NCBI GenBank assembly: GCA_024640545.1
Contig: JAHEEU010000003.1
Location: 1 to 44,471, forward strand
Length of the DNA: 44,471 nt
From: Geobacteraceae bacterium
Lineage (GTDB): Bacteria; Desulfobacterota; Desulfuromonadia; Desulfuromonadales; BM103
Reading direction: 5' to 3'
Below, piece after piece: positions 25,770 to 33,470 of this stretch. A program made the position numbers and the translations under genes. Under the pieces are notes generated by a model. It searched no databases. It was given only the letters and a program-made list of their open reading frames with translations, and was not told where the DNA came from. Numbering within the stretch: the first letter of the stretch is position 1; each line of letters opens with the position of its first letter.

Positions 25770-25930
25770 TTTTAGCCAAGCAATGCCGGCACAGAAGAGT
25801 CCTGTGCACGATTTCACCAAGCTTTCTGGGTGAGCGCAGCAAACGTTCGTACCGCTTGTCGGGCGCAGCTTGAGGGCCATGCCCTCTCTTTTAATGGGTG
25901 TGCCGGTATGGTTCCCATGTGCAAGGCAAC

Positions 25931-26320
25931 TTAATTTGCTCTGAGTTCCGACTCGATAAGCACCTGCTTCAGCCTTTCCAGGGTCATTTCCAGAATTCTG
26001 TTGTCCTGTGCGAGCAGGTTTTTCTCAGCTAGGCATTTGCTAAGGCCCTGATTTTCCTGTCGCTCCTTGGCATGCTGTTGTAATTTTTGTTCGGCCATAT
26101 CGATGATGCCCTCAGCCCTGTTTCGCCATTCTCCTTGCGGATATTGCTGCGGCAAGAGGTTCAACGTGGTCAGATCGCCGTTCGCAAGGTATTGGTCAAG
26201 CCCCTGCGCGAATAATTCTGCTTCATGCGCAGCGGGCTTGGACATAGGCAGGCCGCTGCACCCGATCAACGACAGGCAAACGAAGAGCCACAGGGACCAG
26301 CGGGTGATTGCCGTTGTCAT
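25931..26320 (-). CDS. Small lipoprotein paired with the diguanylate cyclase
   Basis: 129 residues with a lipoprotein signal: hydrophobic core WSLWLFVCLSLIGC with the lipobox LIGC (Cys about residue 21). The mature part is helical and hydrophilic (AEGIIDMAEQKLQQHAKERQ and the C-terminal LAQDNRILEMTLERLKQVLI), probably a coiled coil; no known domain. The start overlaps the stop of the GGDEF gene by four bases, so the two products are made together. It may be an envelope partner of that sensor; inference from coupling. Confidence 0.78.
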   Translation of the reverse strand: MTTAITRWSLWLFVCLSLIGCSGLPMSKPAAHEAELFAQGLDQYLANGDLTTLNLLPQQYPQGEWRNRAEGIIDMAEQKLQQHAKERQENQGLSKCLAEKNLLAQDNRILEMTLERLKQVLIESELRAN

Positions 26321-27645
26321 GATAGTTGCTTTCTGCGATCAATGAGGTAGTTGCTGTTCTTGAGCTGCTTGAGGTGCTCTTTCATCCTAGCACAATTGTG
26401 ACTGATGCTTAAAGGCGAGGGCTGTTCCATATTTTCGGAGAGGGTGATGGCAATGGAAATGCTCAGCAGCGGAAAGGAGCGTTTGATGCCGTACCTGTCA
26501 TAGCCGATGATAAAACCGGCGGCTAAATCTTTCTGATCGTAAAGCTCGGGGACTTGGCTGTCGAAGTTTTTGATGATGTCCTTGGCAAGCATTTCGGCCG
26601 ACTCAGGGTCCGACAAGATGACATAATCATCCCCACCTATGTGACCGACCAAATCGTTATCGCCGCCGTGCCGTGCAACAGCCTCGCGGAGCAGGTTGCC
26701 GACCCGGTTGATGACATCACTACCGGCTTTGTAACCATAGTGGTCACCGTAAGCCTTGAAATTGTCCAGATCGATGTAAAGATGAGCGAACGGCCTTTTT
26801 TCTGCAATGCGCTGTTCCAGTTCGCGGTCAATCGCCAGGTTCCCCGGCAGCCGGGTCAGGGGGTTGGCGTCCAGGCTCAGCTGTTCCAATTCTAAAAGCT
26901 TCCTCGCCATACTGGCAAAATCCTGGGCCAGCTGACCGAACTCGTCATTGCTGCGGATATCAATCGGAGTTTCGAATTTCCCAACCGCAATGTCCTGCGT
27001 GGCTTTTTGCAGGGCTTTGACCGAACCGTGGATACTGGCGATCACAGTGAGGGCGACGGGAGCCGAGAGAGCGATGCCGAAGAGCGTGATCAGCAGAGTC
27101 AAGCGGTAGGCTTTGCTGCTCTGCAGCGACAGTTCTTGTAAATCCTTATCCAGGGCGACCTGGTGCTGCGTCCAGAGATCGGAGAGTAATACAAGCAACT
27201 GGCTGCGGAGGGGCGTTGTCGTCGTCTCGGCAAGGTTCTCTGCTCGATCCCAGTCGCCCTTGGCAAGGAACTGCATGAGGAGACGGGCCTGTGAAGTATA
27301 GTTTTCGACTGCGGTAGGAAGTGCTGAGAAATAGACAGGTTGAAAAGAATCCTTCGTGCCAATGAGCAGGTTGTCGAGTTCTGCAGCGCGCCGTTCAAGT
27401 AACCCAAATAGCGTTGTGTCGCGCAGAATGAGGAGCTGTTTTTCAAGGTTCTCCTGGCCCAACAGGTTCTGCCGGAGATCTTGCAACAGGATAAAGGCAT
27501 GAAACTGACCGCCCACAAGCTGTTCAGTGCGGCGGTTATGGTCATGCAGGCTGACCAGGGCGTAGCCCAGTGCCAGCAGGCTGAAAGCTATGATGACCAG
27601 GTAGCCGAGGGCGACTTTTCTGGTTACCGTGAAATAAGAGCTCAT
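26317..27645 (-). CDS. Membrane diguanylate cyclase with HAMP and GGDDY active site
   Basis: 442 residues. The N-terminal helix (ALGYLVIIAFSLLALGYALV), a periplasmic four-helix-bundle-type sensor of about 145 residues, the second helix (LTLLITLFGIALSAPVALTV, 182-201) and a HAMP domain (SVKALQKATQDIAVGKFETP) lead to a GGDEF domain starting at NPLTRLPGNLAIDREL. The substrate/metal region YIDLDNFKAYGDHYG (290-304) is intact. The signature loop reads GGDDY at 337-341 instead of GGDEF/GGEEF. The RLPGN start belongs to a recognised GGDEF subset. Predicted to make c-di-GMP from GTP if the altered loop is active. First gene of a pair with the overlapping lipoprotein. Confidence 0.88.
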   Translation of the reverse strand: MSSYFTVTRKVALGYLVIIAFSLLALGYALVSLHDHNRRTEQLVGGQFHAFILLQDLRQNLLGQENLEKQLLILRDTTLFGLLERRAAELDNLLIGTKDSFQPVYFSALPTAVENYTSQARLLMQFLAKGDWDRAENLAETTTTPLRSQLLVLLSDLWTQHQVALDKDLQELSLQSSKAYRLTLLITLFGIALSAPVALTVIASIHGSVKALQKATQDIAVGKFETPIDIRSNDEFGQLAQDFASMARKLLELEQLSLDANPLTRLPGNLAIDRELEQRIAEKRPFAHLYIDLDNFKAYGDHYGYKAGSDVINRVGNLLREAVARHGGDNDLVGHIGGDDYVILSDPESAEMLAKDIIKNFDSQVPELYDQKDLAAGFIIGYDRYGIKRSFPLLSISIAITLSENMEQPSPLSISHNCARMKEHLKQLKNSNYLIDRRKQLS

Positions 27646-28160
27646 CGCTGCTCCTGTTCGGTGGACCAGAGCTTCATCTGGAATGGTTTATCTCTACCAT
27701 ATCCTGCCCCAGATATTCGTCTCCACTTCCACGCATATTCACATTTTTATGCCCTTTATCTTGAGCAGACAAGCGTTTTCGGCATGGGTTGAAGAACAGC
27801 AGGGTGGAAAGAATTGTTTGTAAGTATTGTCTCAAGGGGGATGAGCCAACGAGTATGACCCGTTTCCCGAAAACCTTAAAAAATAGTGCAACGCCTCCCG
27901 CTGTTCAAATCACCCTGCACATCCCCCCACATGCCTTGCAGCGTTCAATGAAAACAACTCTCAAGACCTCTGCAATTCAAGGCTCTGGATGCCGGCTTTA
28001 ATCCTGCCCTGCCGTGGTGACTATTTGGAACTGAGCATAGGCAACCATAATTATGTCCAGTTTGGTTCATCGTCAATGGAACCGTCATAAAAGGTCAAGG
28101 CTGGATTCCCCTCGCAGGCTTTTAAAGCTTTTCACGCTTCAGTTTCTTTAAATGAAGCGG
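27646..28160. other. AT-richer intergenic region, no gene recognised
   Basis: About 515 bases between the GGDEF gene start and the end of the acyltransferase gene. Short open frames (for example from 27789) have no ribosome site, no family likeness and unusual composition. It must contain the promoter of the GGDEF pair; I see no clear terminator, RNA or repeat. Confidence 0.5.
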
Positions 28161-28883
28161 TCAGATGCATCTATGCAGCAGCAAGCTCTGGGTCTCGTAG
28201 TACAAGGCAGGGTTATTTTTTTGGAGAGAGCGTTCGATACTTTCTAAGCTGATCAGATAAGGCGCCCGAATACCGTGGTAATCACGGGCTGGTCCAATTT
28301 GTTCGAAACTGATGCCCCAGCGCTTGAGAATCACATATAGCCCTTTGGCCATGACACTGAACCAGTGAGTCAGACCCATGCGCTTGCTCTCCCGGTACAA
28401 AGAGAGATACAAGCCACGCACCAGTTGTTGTTCGAACTTTCGGCTAAAAGCGCGAATATTTTCCTTTATGGGGTGAATATAATTGGCCAGAGCCTGTTCC
28501 GTGGCGAAAATTGCCCGTTCGATGGCACGACATCGAAACTCCTTGGACACGGCCAGGCGGGAAATTTCAGCAACCTGCTCACAGCGAACCCCCGGCGGGT
28601 ATTGATTGATGTCGAAATGCCGTTCGATCGGCAATGGCCGCTCGGAACCCAGGATAATCCTGGCGGCGCCGATCACTTCGTCAGAATGCTTCGGGATGGC
28701 ACAGAAGTGAATTGAATCTTGATCATATTCATCCTGTTCCAAGCCGTCCGGATGGTCATCCGGTCGTTCGAACCCCCATTCGTTCACATAAACCTGATAT
28801 CTCAACCGGCAAATATCCTTGAGAGTAGGAGTAAAGCCCTCCCTGCCGTCGATGACACTGTAAGTAAAAAGCTCACCGGTCAT
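28161..28883 (-). CDS. PEP-CTERM/exosortase system-associated acyltransferase
   Basis: 240-residue GNAT-like acyltransferase of the autoinducer-synthase/N-acyl amino acid synthase group. The N-terminal block ICRLRYQVYVNEWGFERPDD followed by HPDGLEQDEYDQDSIHF is characteristic of the family linked to exosortase systems. DEVIGAARIILGSERPLPIE and QVAEISRLAVSKEFR provide the cofactor-binding beta strands. The start at 28883 has GGGAGG 8 bases upstream; the frame extends 10 codons further to a TTG without a site. Members probably transfer an acyl group, perhaps from acyl-ACP, to an amine. No exosortase, PEP-CTERM protein or EPS gene is visible within the window. Confidence 0.85.
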   Translation of the reverse strand: MTGELFTYSVIDGREGFTPTLKDICRLRYQVYVNEWGFERPDDHPDGLEQDEYDQDSIHFCAIPKHSDEVIGAARIILGSERPLPIERHFDINQYPPGVRCEQVAEISRLAVSKEFRCRAIERAIFATEQALANYIHPIKENIRAFSRKFEQQLVRGLYLSLYRESKRMGLTHWFSVMAKGLYVILKRWGISFEQIGPARDYHGIRAPYLISLESIERSLQKNNPALYYETQSLLLHRCI

Positions 28884-29618
28884 AAAGGTTGCCTCCCTGA
28901 TTTCTTCCGACAACTGGGACGCCGCATGACTGGCCCAAAAACGGGGAGAGGGCCGGGAGGGGTTGGGTCAGCAAGCGTCCTATAAAGAATTTCAGATTCA
29001 CCATGATTATGTCTCTTCTGGTAGCTTCGTTACTTTAATTGTTTAGGTTGTGGTATGCATCCATGATGCCATTTTGGCGATGAATCGTCTGGCCAAATAG
29101 TGCCTTTAATAATCTAAAAATCCGGAATTAATAAAAAAATGACCTGTGGGAAAAAATTCTTATGGTGAGAGAAACCTGCACATGCGCTGTTTATGACTGT
29201 ATTGATGCACAGTGTCGGGTCGCCGCATCAAGAGTTTTGCCATCAATGGACAGCCTGGGCGTGGTTTTTTCGACACAGTGATCGTTATTTCACTTGGCGG
29301 TCGAAGGAACCGGCCGGTTTGGTTGTCGCCCTACTTTGACCGGTTGAGAGCAATCAGTATTGAGTTTATAGAAGACAGAAAATTTGCGGCTCACCTTGGG
29401 CACCGGAACTTATTCCGGATCTGGGGACTGGATTCACTTAATTGGACACGAATCAGGCCGCAGTCATTGCATGGCGCAGGAAACTGCGGGGAATCAACCC
29501 TTTCGGCGACTAAAAAATCGGCCCCGAGAACACTCCACCCCGACCGGGGATGGCCATTGTTATGTGGCCGCACTCAGAATCCTCCGATGCAATCTGAGGG
29601 CCTGCATGACATTGGTGG
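28884..29618. other. AT-rich intergenic region with possible gene remnants
   Basis: About 735 bases. The part 28990-29200 is strongly AT-rich and probably carries the acyltransferase promoter. From 29206 to about 29440 the plus strand has a frame resembling the start of a glycosyltransferase (see separate entry), and 29428-29509 in another frame ends in VIAWRRKLRGINPFGD before a stop. No intact gene is supported. Confidence 0.5.
29212..29445 (+). pseudogene. Possible degraded glycosyltransferase-like fragment
   Basis: The plus-strand frame reads FFDTVIVISLGGRRNRPVWL and then YFDRLRAISIEFIEDRKFAA. The order (hydrophobic strand, Leu, Arg-rich turn, helix, I-x-F strand) is that of family 25 glycosyltransferase N-termini, but only some 75 residues fit. 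The rest of the frame loses any likeness and runs into DNA opposite the histidine kinase. A frame-shifted piece may continue at 29428. This is a weak call based on pattern only. Confidence 0.2.
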
Positions 29619-30806
29619 TCATTCCACCACAGGAAGTTTGAAGATGAAGAGGCTTCCTTCATCAAGCTCGCACTCAACATCCACGGAGCCATTGAGTTTC
29701 TCCACGATACGCTTGACAATCGAAAGCCCGAGGCCGCTGCCTCCCGAAGGGTTCGCTCGCGATGAGAAAGGAATGAAAAGCTGCGACTTGTCGGCCTGCG
29801 ATAACCCCGGGCCGTTGTCTTTGACCCAGAACCTGGCATAACCATCTTCGGTCAATTCACCCCCCAGGGTAATTTTCGGGGAAGTCCCGCCATACTTGAC
29901 AGCATTGCTGATGTAATTGTACCAGACCTCCTCCACCCAGGGAGCGTAACCGAGGGCCGCAGGAAAATCCCTGCTCAAGGTGATTTCCGCCTCGCGTTCC
30001 TCGATCTTGTGCTTCAGGCGGAATAGCGCTTCGTGAATAAGGGGGACCATATCAAGGGGGGCGGCAACGACATCCTCTTTTCTTACGCTGGAGAGCAGCA
30101 GCAATTCATTGAGAACGTCAGACATCTTCCGGCCGATCCGACCAATCATATCGAGGGACTCCCGGACCTGTTCTTCACTGAGCGTCACCCCGCGATCATT
30201 CAGCAGTTCGCTGTAGCCGATCAGCGCTGCAAGAGAACCTCTCAGGTCGTGGGCGACCGTATGGGCAAAAGCGTCGAGTTCCTCGTTCCTGGACTCAAGG
30301 CTCTTCATGGCCTCCTTACGCAGAGTGATGTCCGTAATGAAGGCCATGGCCAGGTTGCCGCTGGACGTTTCCAGGTGGCTGAGGCTAATTTCAACGGGGA
30401 AGTCGCGACCGCTCTTGTGGCGCGCGGCAAGTTCCTTCTCCAGCCCCATGGGCCTGATCTTGGGTTTGTCAAAAAAACCGGTCACGTGCTTTGGATGAGC
30501 GGATTGAAATCTTTGCGGGAGCAGGATGTTCAGGGGGCGGCCAACGACTTCTTCCTTCGTGTACCCGAACAGCCTCTCCACTTGCCTGTTGACCAAAACT
30601 ATGGTCGCAGTGCTATCGATGATCACGACTCCTTCGGCAAGAGATTCCAGCAAGGTCCGAATGGTGACGTCACCCTGGAAGAGGTCTGCGGCAAAGGCGA
30701 CCCGTCGCTGAACATTGAGATCGCCATTGAGGCCGGTGATCTCCTTACAATGCTTCGGCGCCTCTGCTTTGTCGTGTCCAGACTTGTCAGGTCTATCCCA
30801 TTTCAT
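29619..30806 (-). CDS. PAS-domain sensor histidine kinase
   Basis: 395 residues, no transmembrane helix, so probably cytoplasmic. A PAS domain runs from about residue 50 to 165 (LLESLAEGVVIIDSTATIVL, VERLFGYTKEEVVGRPLNIL), followed by HisKA with the phospho-acceptor His in FAHTVAHDLRGSLAALIGYS and HATPase_c with YNYISNAVKYG (N box), VKDNGPGLS (G1) and GSGLGLSIVKRIVEKLNG (G2). The start at 30806 is preferred for GGAG about 10 bases upstream; a 12-residue extension to 30842 is possible. No response regulator gene adjoins, so it is an orphan kinase. The PAS ligand or cofactor is not apparent. Confidence 0.9.
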   Translation of the reverse strand: MKWDRPDKSGHDKAEAPKHCKEITGLNGDLNVQRRVAFAADLFQGDVTIRTLLESLAEGVVIIDSTATIVLVNRQVERLFGYTKEEVVGRPLNILLPQRFQSAHPKHVTGFFDKPKIRPMGLEKELAARHKSGRDFPVEISLSHLETSSGNLAMAFITDITLRKEAMKSLESRNEELDAFAHTVAHDLRGSLAALIGYSELLNDRGVTLSEEQVRESLDMIGRIGRKMSDVLNELLLLSSVRKEDVVAAPLDMVPLIHEALFRLKHKIEEREAEITLSRDFPAALGYAPWVEEVWYNYISNAVKYGGTSPKITLGGELTEDGYARFWVKDNGPGLSQADKSQLFIPFSSRANPSGGSGLGLSIVKRIVEKLNGSVDVECELDEGSLFIFKLPVVE

Positions 30807-31136
30807 ACTCAGCAGTCTCCATAAGGGGAAAATTGAACTCAAACGATGTCTATTTATAACAAATTTGGTGTGGATTCTAGCAGAAGTTTGCGCTTGAGGC
30901 TCCCCCTTTTTTTAGTCTGGCCCGAAATTGTGGCCGGTTTGTCGACCGGCAATAAAAACTACGGCCACCTGGCGGGACCGCCAGGTGGCCGTGGACTGTT
31001 TTCCTGCAATGCCCTGATCATCCGTTGATAAGGCGAGGAAACCCGCAGCTGACTGCGCAGAGGAGACGCCCTCCCCTGTGTTCGGCAGCAGCCTCAAGCC
31101 GGCCTCTGGTTGACGAGCAGCTCATGACTTGACCAA
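30807..31136. other. Intergenic region between kinase gene and repeat-protein operon
   Basis: About 330 bases. It holds the kinase promoter (AT-rich 30830-30880) and a strong hairpin at 30961-30992 listed separately. Nothing else is recognised. Confidence 0.5.
30951..30992 (-). terminator. Rho-independent terminator of the repeat-protein operon
   Basis: A perfect 14-bp stem, acggccacctggcg (30961-30974) with cgccaggtggccgt (30979-30992), and a 4-base loop. On the minus strand it is followed by a T-rich tract (complement of aataaaaa at 30951-30958). It lies 145 bases after the stop of the minus-strand gene ending at 31137. A short T tract on the plus side makes weak bidirectional action possible. 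Confidence 0.82.
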
Positions 31137-32279
31137 TTATACTCCAGGGTTGGCGACCACCACGAAGAGGTCTCCCTGCTTCTGGTAAAATATCCGGTCG
31201 AAGCGGTAGTAGGTCTGCCCCTGATGTTCAATCGCGACCGCATACTGTGGGATGGTCGGCACATGTGCCCCCGGGGGCGGGTCCACCGTGACGTACAGGG
31301 ACTGGCCGTTGCGGACGATCTTCTGGTAGAAGACGTGGTTGCTGATGTAGTAGTCCTGGCCGTTGACGACGATCCTGTGAGGCTCGGCGAGCGAGCTCAG
31401 TTCGCCGCCCGCCGGCGGCGAAGACACCACATATTTGACCTCCCCGGAGGTATAGGCCGGCTGGTACCACATCGAGTCGCAGTAGTAGTAGGTGGTGGTG
31501 CCGGCCGCCTGGTTGATCACCACCGTCTTCTGGCAGGGCGGGGTATCGTCGATATAGAAGGAGAAGGAGACCGTGCTCACCGGGTAGCCATACCACCAGC
31601 TCGAATGCCAGCGGTCATCCCAGTAGTCATGGTACTCATCCTCGTACCAGTCCTGCCAGTCCTCGCGGTTCTGGTCGCGCCAGTCCTGCCAGTCCTCGCG
31701 GTTCTCGTCACTGATGTCGCCAGGGAGCTGTTCTGGCTTGAGCCCTGAGTTTTCGTACTTCTGCCGCAGCTGATCCTTCTGCTCGGGGGTGAGATTGGCC
31801 ATCCGCTCCTGCAGCTGCTGTTTCTGTTCGGGAGTCCTGTTCACCGCCCGGTCCTGGACCTTTTGCTTCTGTTCAGGCGACAGGTTGGCCGCCTGGTCCC
31901 TGGCCTGCTGCTTCTGCTCCGGAGTCCTGTCCGCATTCCAGTCCTGAATCCGTTGTTTCTGTGCTGGGCTCATCTCTGCCGTCCGGTCCTGGACATTCTG
32001 CCTCTGCCCTGAGGACGTACGCCCCTGGTTGGGGAGACTGCCCCCCTGAGACGGCCTGGGGACATCACGCGGCGCCGCTCGGGAGAGGTCTCGCGTCGAG
32101 GGGCCGCCGCTGTTGCGAATCGAGCCGTAGCTGCCGCCCCCGCCACGGGAGGGCCCACCACCGCCACGGGAGAACCCGCCACCACCGCGACCGCCGCCGC
32201 GGGCATCAACGAGATCAGGCAGGGTCCAGGCCGCCAGGCAAATGGTTAGGGACAGGATCGTGAGGCTTCTCAGGTTCAT
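31137..32279 (-). CDS. Secreted Gly-rich protein with 15-residue repeats and DUF6515-like C-terminus
   Basis: 380 residues. A signal peptide ends near VDARG (residue 27). Next comes a Gly/Arg/Ser-rich low-complexity stretch (27-75), then about five tandem 15-residue repeats of the form TPEQKQQxQDxxANL (roughly 100-175), and two REDWQDW units. The C-terminal 150 residues carry three YY-x-Y-Q-hydrophobic repeats (TTTYYYCDSMWYQPAY, DYYISNHVFYQKIV, TYYRFDRIFYQKQG), each followed by a PP-G turn, the look of the DUF6515 domain. Envelope or cell-surface location is likely; function unknown. Its ATG overlaps the stop of the DUF2092 gene (four bases), so the two are coupled. Confidence 0.85.
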   Translation of the reverse strand: MNLRSLTILSLTICLAAWTLPDLVDARGGGRGGGGFSRGGGGPSRGGGGSYGSIRNSGGPSTRDLSRAAPRDVPRPSQGGSLPNQGRTSSGQRQNVQDRTAEMSPAQKQRIQDWNADRTPEQKQQARDQAANLSPEQKQKVQDRAVNRTPEQKQQLQERMANLTPEQKDQLRQKYENSGLKPEQLPGDISDENREDWQDWRDQNREDWQDWYEDEYHDYWDDRWHSSWWYGYPVSTVSFSFYIDDTPPCQKTVVINQAAGTTTYYYCDSMWYQPAYTSGEVKYVVSSPPAGGELSSLAEPHRIVVNGQDYYISNHVFYQKIVRNGQSLYVTVDPPPGAHVPTIPQYAVAIEHQGQTYYRFDRIFYQKQGDLFVVVANPGV

Positions 32280-33103
32280 TGCCCACCTCCCTTCCCGCTC
32301 CGCATCGAAACCGGCATCAGTATCTCGATGAACTCGGACCCGGCTGGGGCAGTAAATTGGAACTGCCCCTCGCTGAAGCGCTGCGGGGTCTGCCAGTCAT
32401 CGATCCAGGCGACGTACTGTGGCGCACCGGGCAGTTCACGATACCTGATCGCCAGCTTGCGGATGAAAGGTGTCCTGCCCTTCTCGACCCAAATCTGCCA
32501 GTCGACCGTCGCGCCGCGGAAAGCCAGATGGCGGCACGGCTGGCCATGAACCTGGCCGTCGCCAACGATATCGGCTTCCAAGGCCCGCTGCTCGAGGGGA
32601 CCGAGGTCGTTGTAAAGCAGGTCGGCCAGGGGCATCGGGTCATTGAGCAGGATCTCGAGCATGTCCAGCAACGCGTCGATGGTCGGGGGTGCCTTGATCT
32701 GGGTGTGCAGGTTGCGCGCGCGCTCGGCGATGCTGAGAGTCTTGCCGTCGAACCAGAACTGGCGGTGGCGGCCGTCATCGAGGAACACATCGGCAAAGAG
32801 ATGGTCGGGGCGCTGCAGGAAGATTTCACCGTGCTTCTCGAATTGCAGGGGCCGGCCATCTTCCTGGATCACATCATACGAGATGGTTGCCTTGAACTGA
32901 AAACGCGGCAAACCCGCGAGGAAATCCGTCGCTTGCTGCAAACTCTCCAGAGCCTCAGGGTTCCGTAGATTTTCCGCCGGCGGCACCCCTTGTTCGGCTA
33001 GGTTCGGAACGGGTTCAGCAGGAGCTGCAGCAGCCTGCATGGCTGGCCCCGGCCAGGACAGCACGCTGCAAAGGGACAATACCAGCCAAACTGTCCTTTT
33101 CAT
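32276..33103 (-). CDS. DUF2092 family periplasmic protein
   Basis: 275 residues with signal peptide (MKRTVWLVLSLCSVLSWPGP, cleavage after MQAAA). The DUF2092 domain follows: FKATISYDVIQEDGRPLQFE, EIFLQRPDHLFADVFLDDGR, QFWFDGKTLSI, CRHLAFRGATVDWQIWVEKG and PQYVAWIDDW. The fold is related to LolA/LolB-type lipoprotein-binding barrels, so binding of a hydrophobic ligand is possible, but no role is established. It is the upstream member of a coupled pair with the repeat-rich secreted protein, which suggests joint action in the envelope. Confidence 0.87.
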   Translation of the reverse strand: MKRTVWLVLSLCSVLSWPGPAMQAAAAPAEPVPNLAEQGVPPAENLRNPEALESLQQATDFLAGLPRFQFKATISYDVIQEDGRPLQFEKHGEIFLQRPDHLFADVFLDDGRHRQFWFDGKTLSIAERARNLHTQIKAPPTIDALLDMLEILLNDPMPLADLLYNDLGPLEQRALEADIVGDGQVHGQPCRHLAFRGATVDWQIWVEKGRTPFIRKLAIRYRELPGAPQYVAWIDDWQTPQRFSEGQFQFTAPAGSEFIEILMPVSMRSGKGGGQ

Positions 33104-33470
33104 GGTTCACCCTTTCGCCGATAACTGTTCAACTCGTGCAAACGACTTGCCTGGCATTTCAGAAAGTAAAGAGGCCGTCAAATATTACTTGTGAATGCCG
33201 GTTAAGCCACTACAAATTGCGTTTGTGAGTAAAAACCCAGGGCGGGTCAGCCTTGCCCGGCCGCGCAACCATCTGCTCACAAGTTTAGCAAATTGCGCAA
33301 TAAATATAAGCTCGTCAATTGATTTCTGCCCCTCAGGTCACCAGAACGCCGAAACCCCCACCGCAAGTCGACCCGAATCCTACCGGTCGATTCCTGGGTG
33401 AGGGTCCCGATGTAGGCAAACGTGACTGTCAAGTGACGATTGACCGGGGATCCAAAGCGATTTTGATCTG
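33104..33470. other. Intergenic region without recognised gene
   Basis: About 365 bases between the start of the DUF2092 gene and the end of the DUF4301 gene. A short frame (33195-33401) has no ribosome site or likeness. The AT-rich part near 33280-33325 probably carries the operon promoter; no specific element can be supported. Confidence 0.5.

Noticed and set aside
25770-25930. Possible c-di-GMP riboswitch near the GGDEF gene
   Set aside because: The conserved GEMM core sequences are not present, and the region lies downstream, not upstream, of the minus-strand genes.
28760-28780. gttcgaac word suggesting a tRNA T-arm
   Set aside because: It falls inside the acyltransferase coding sequence and no cloverleaf can be formed around it.
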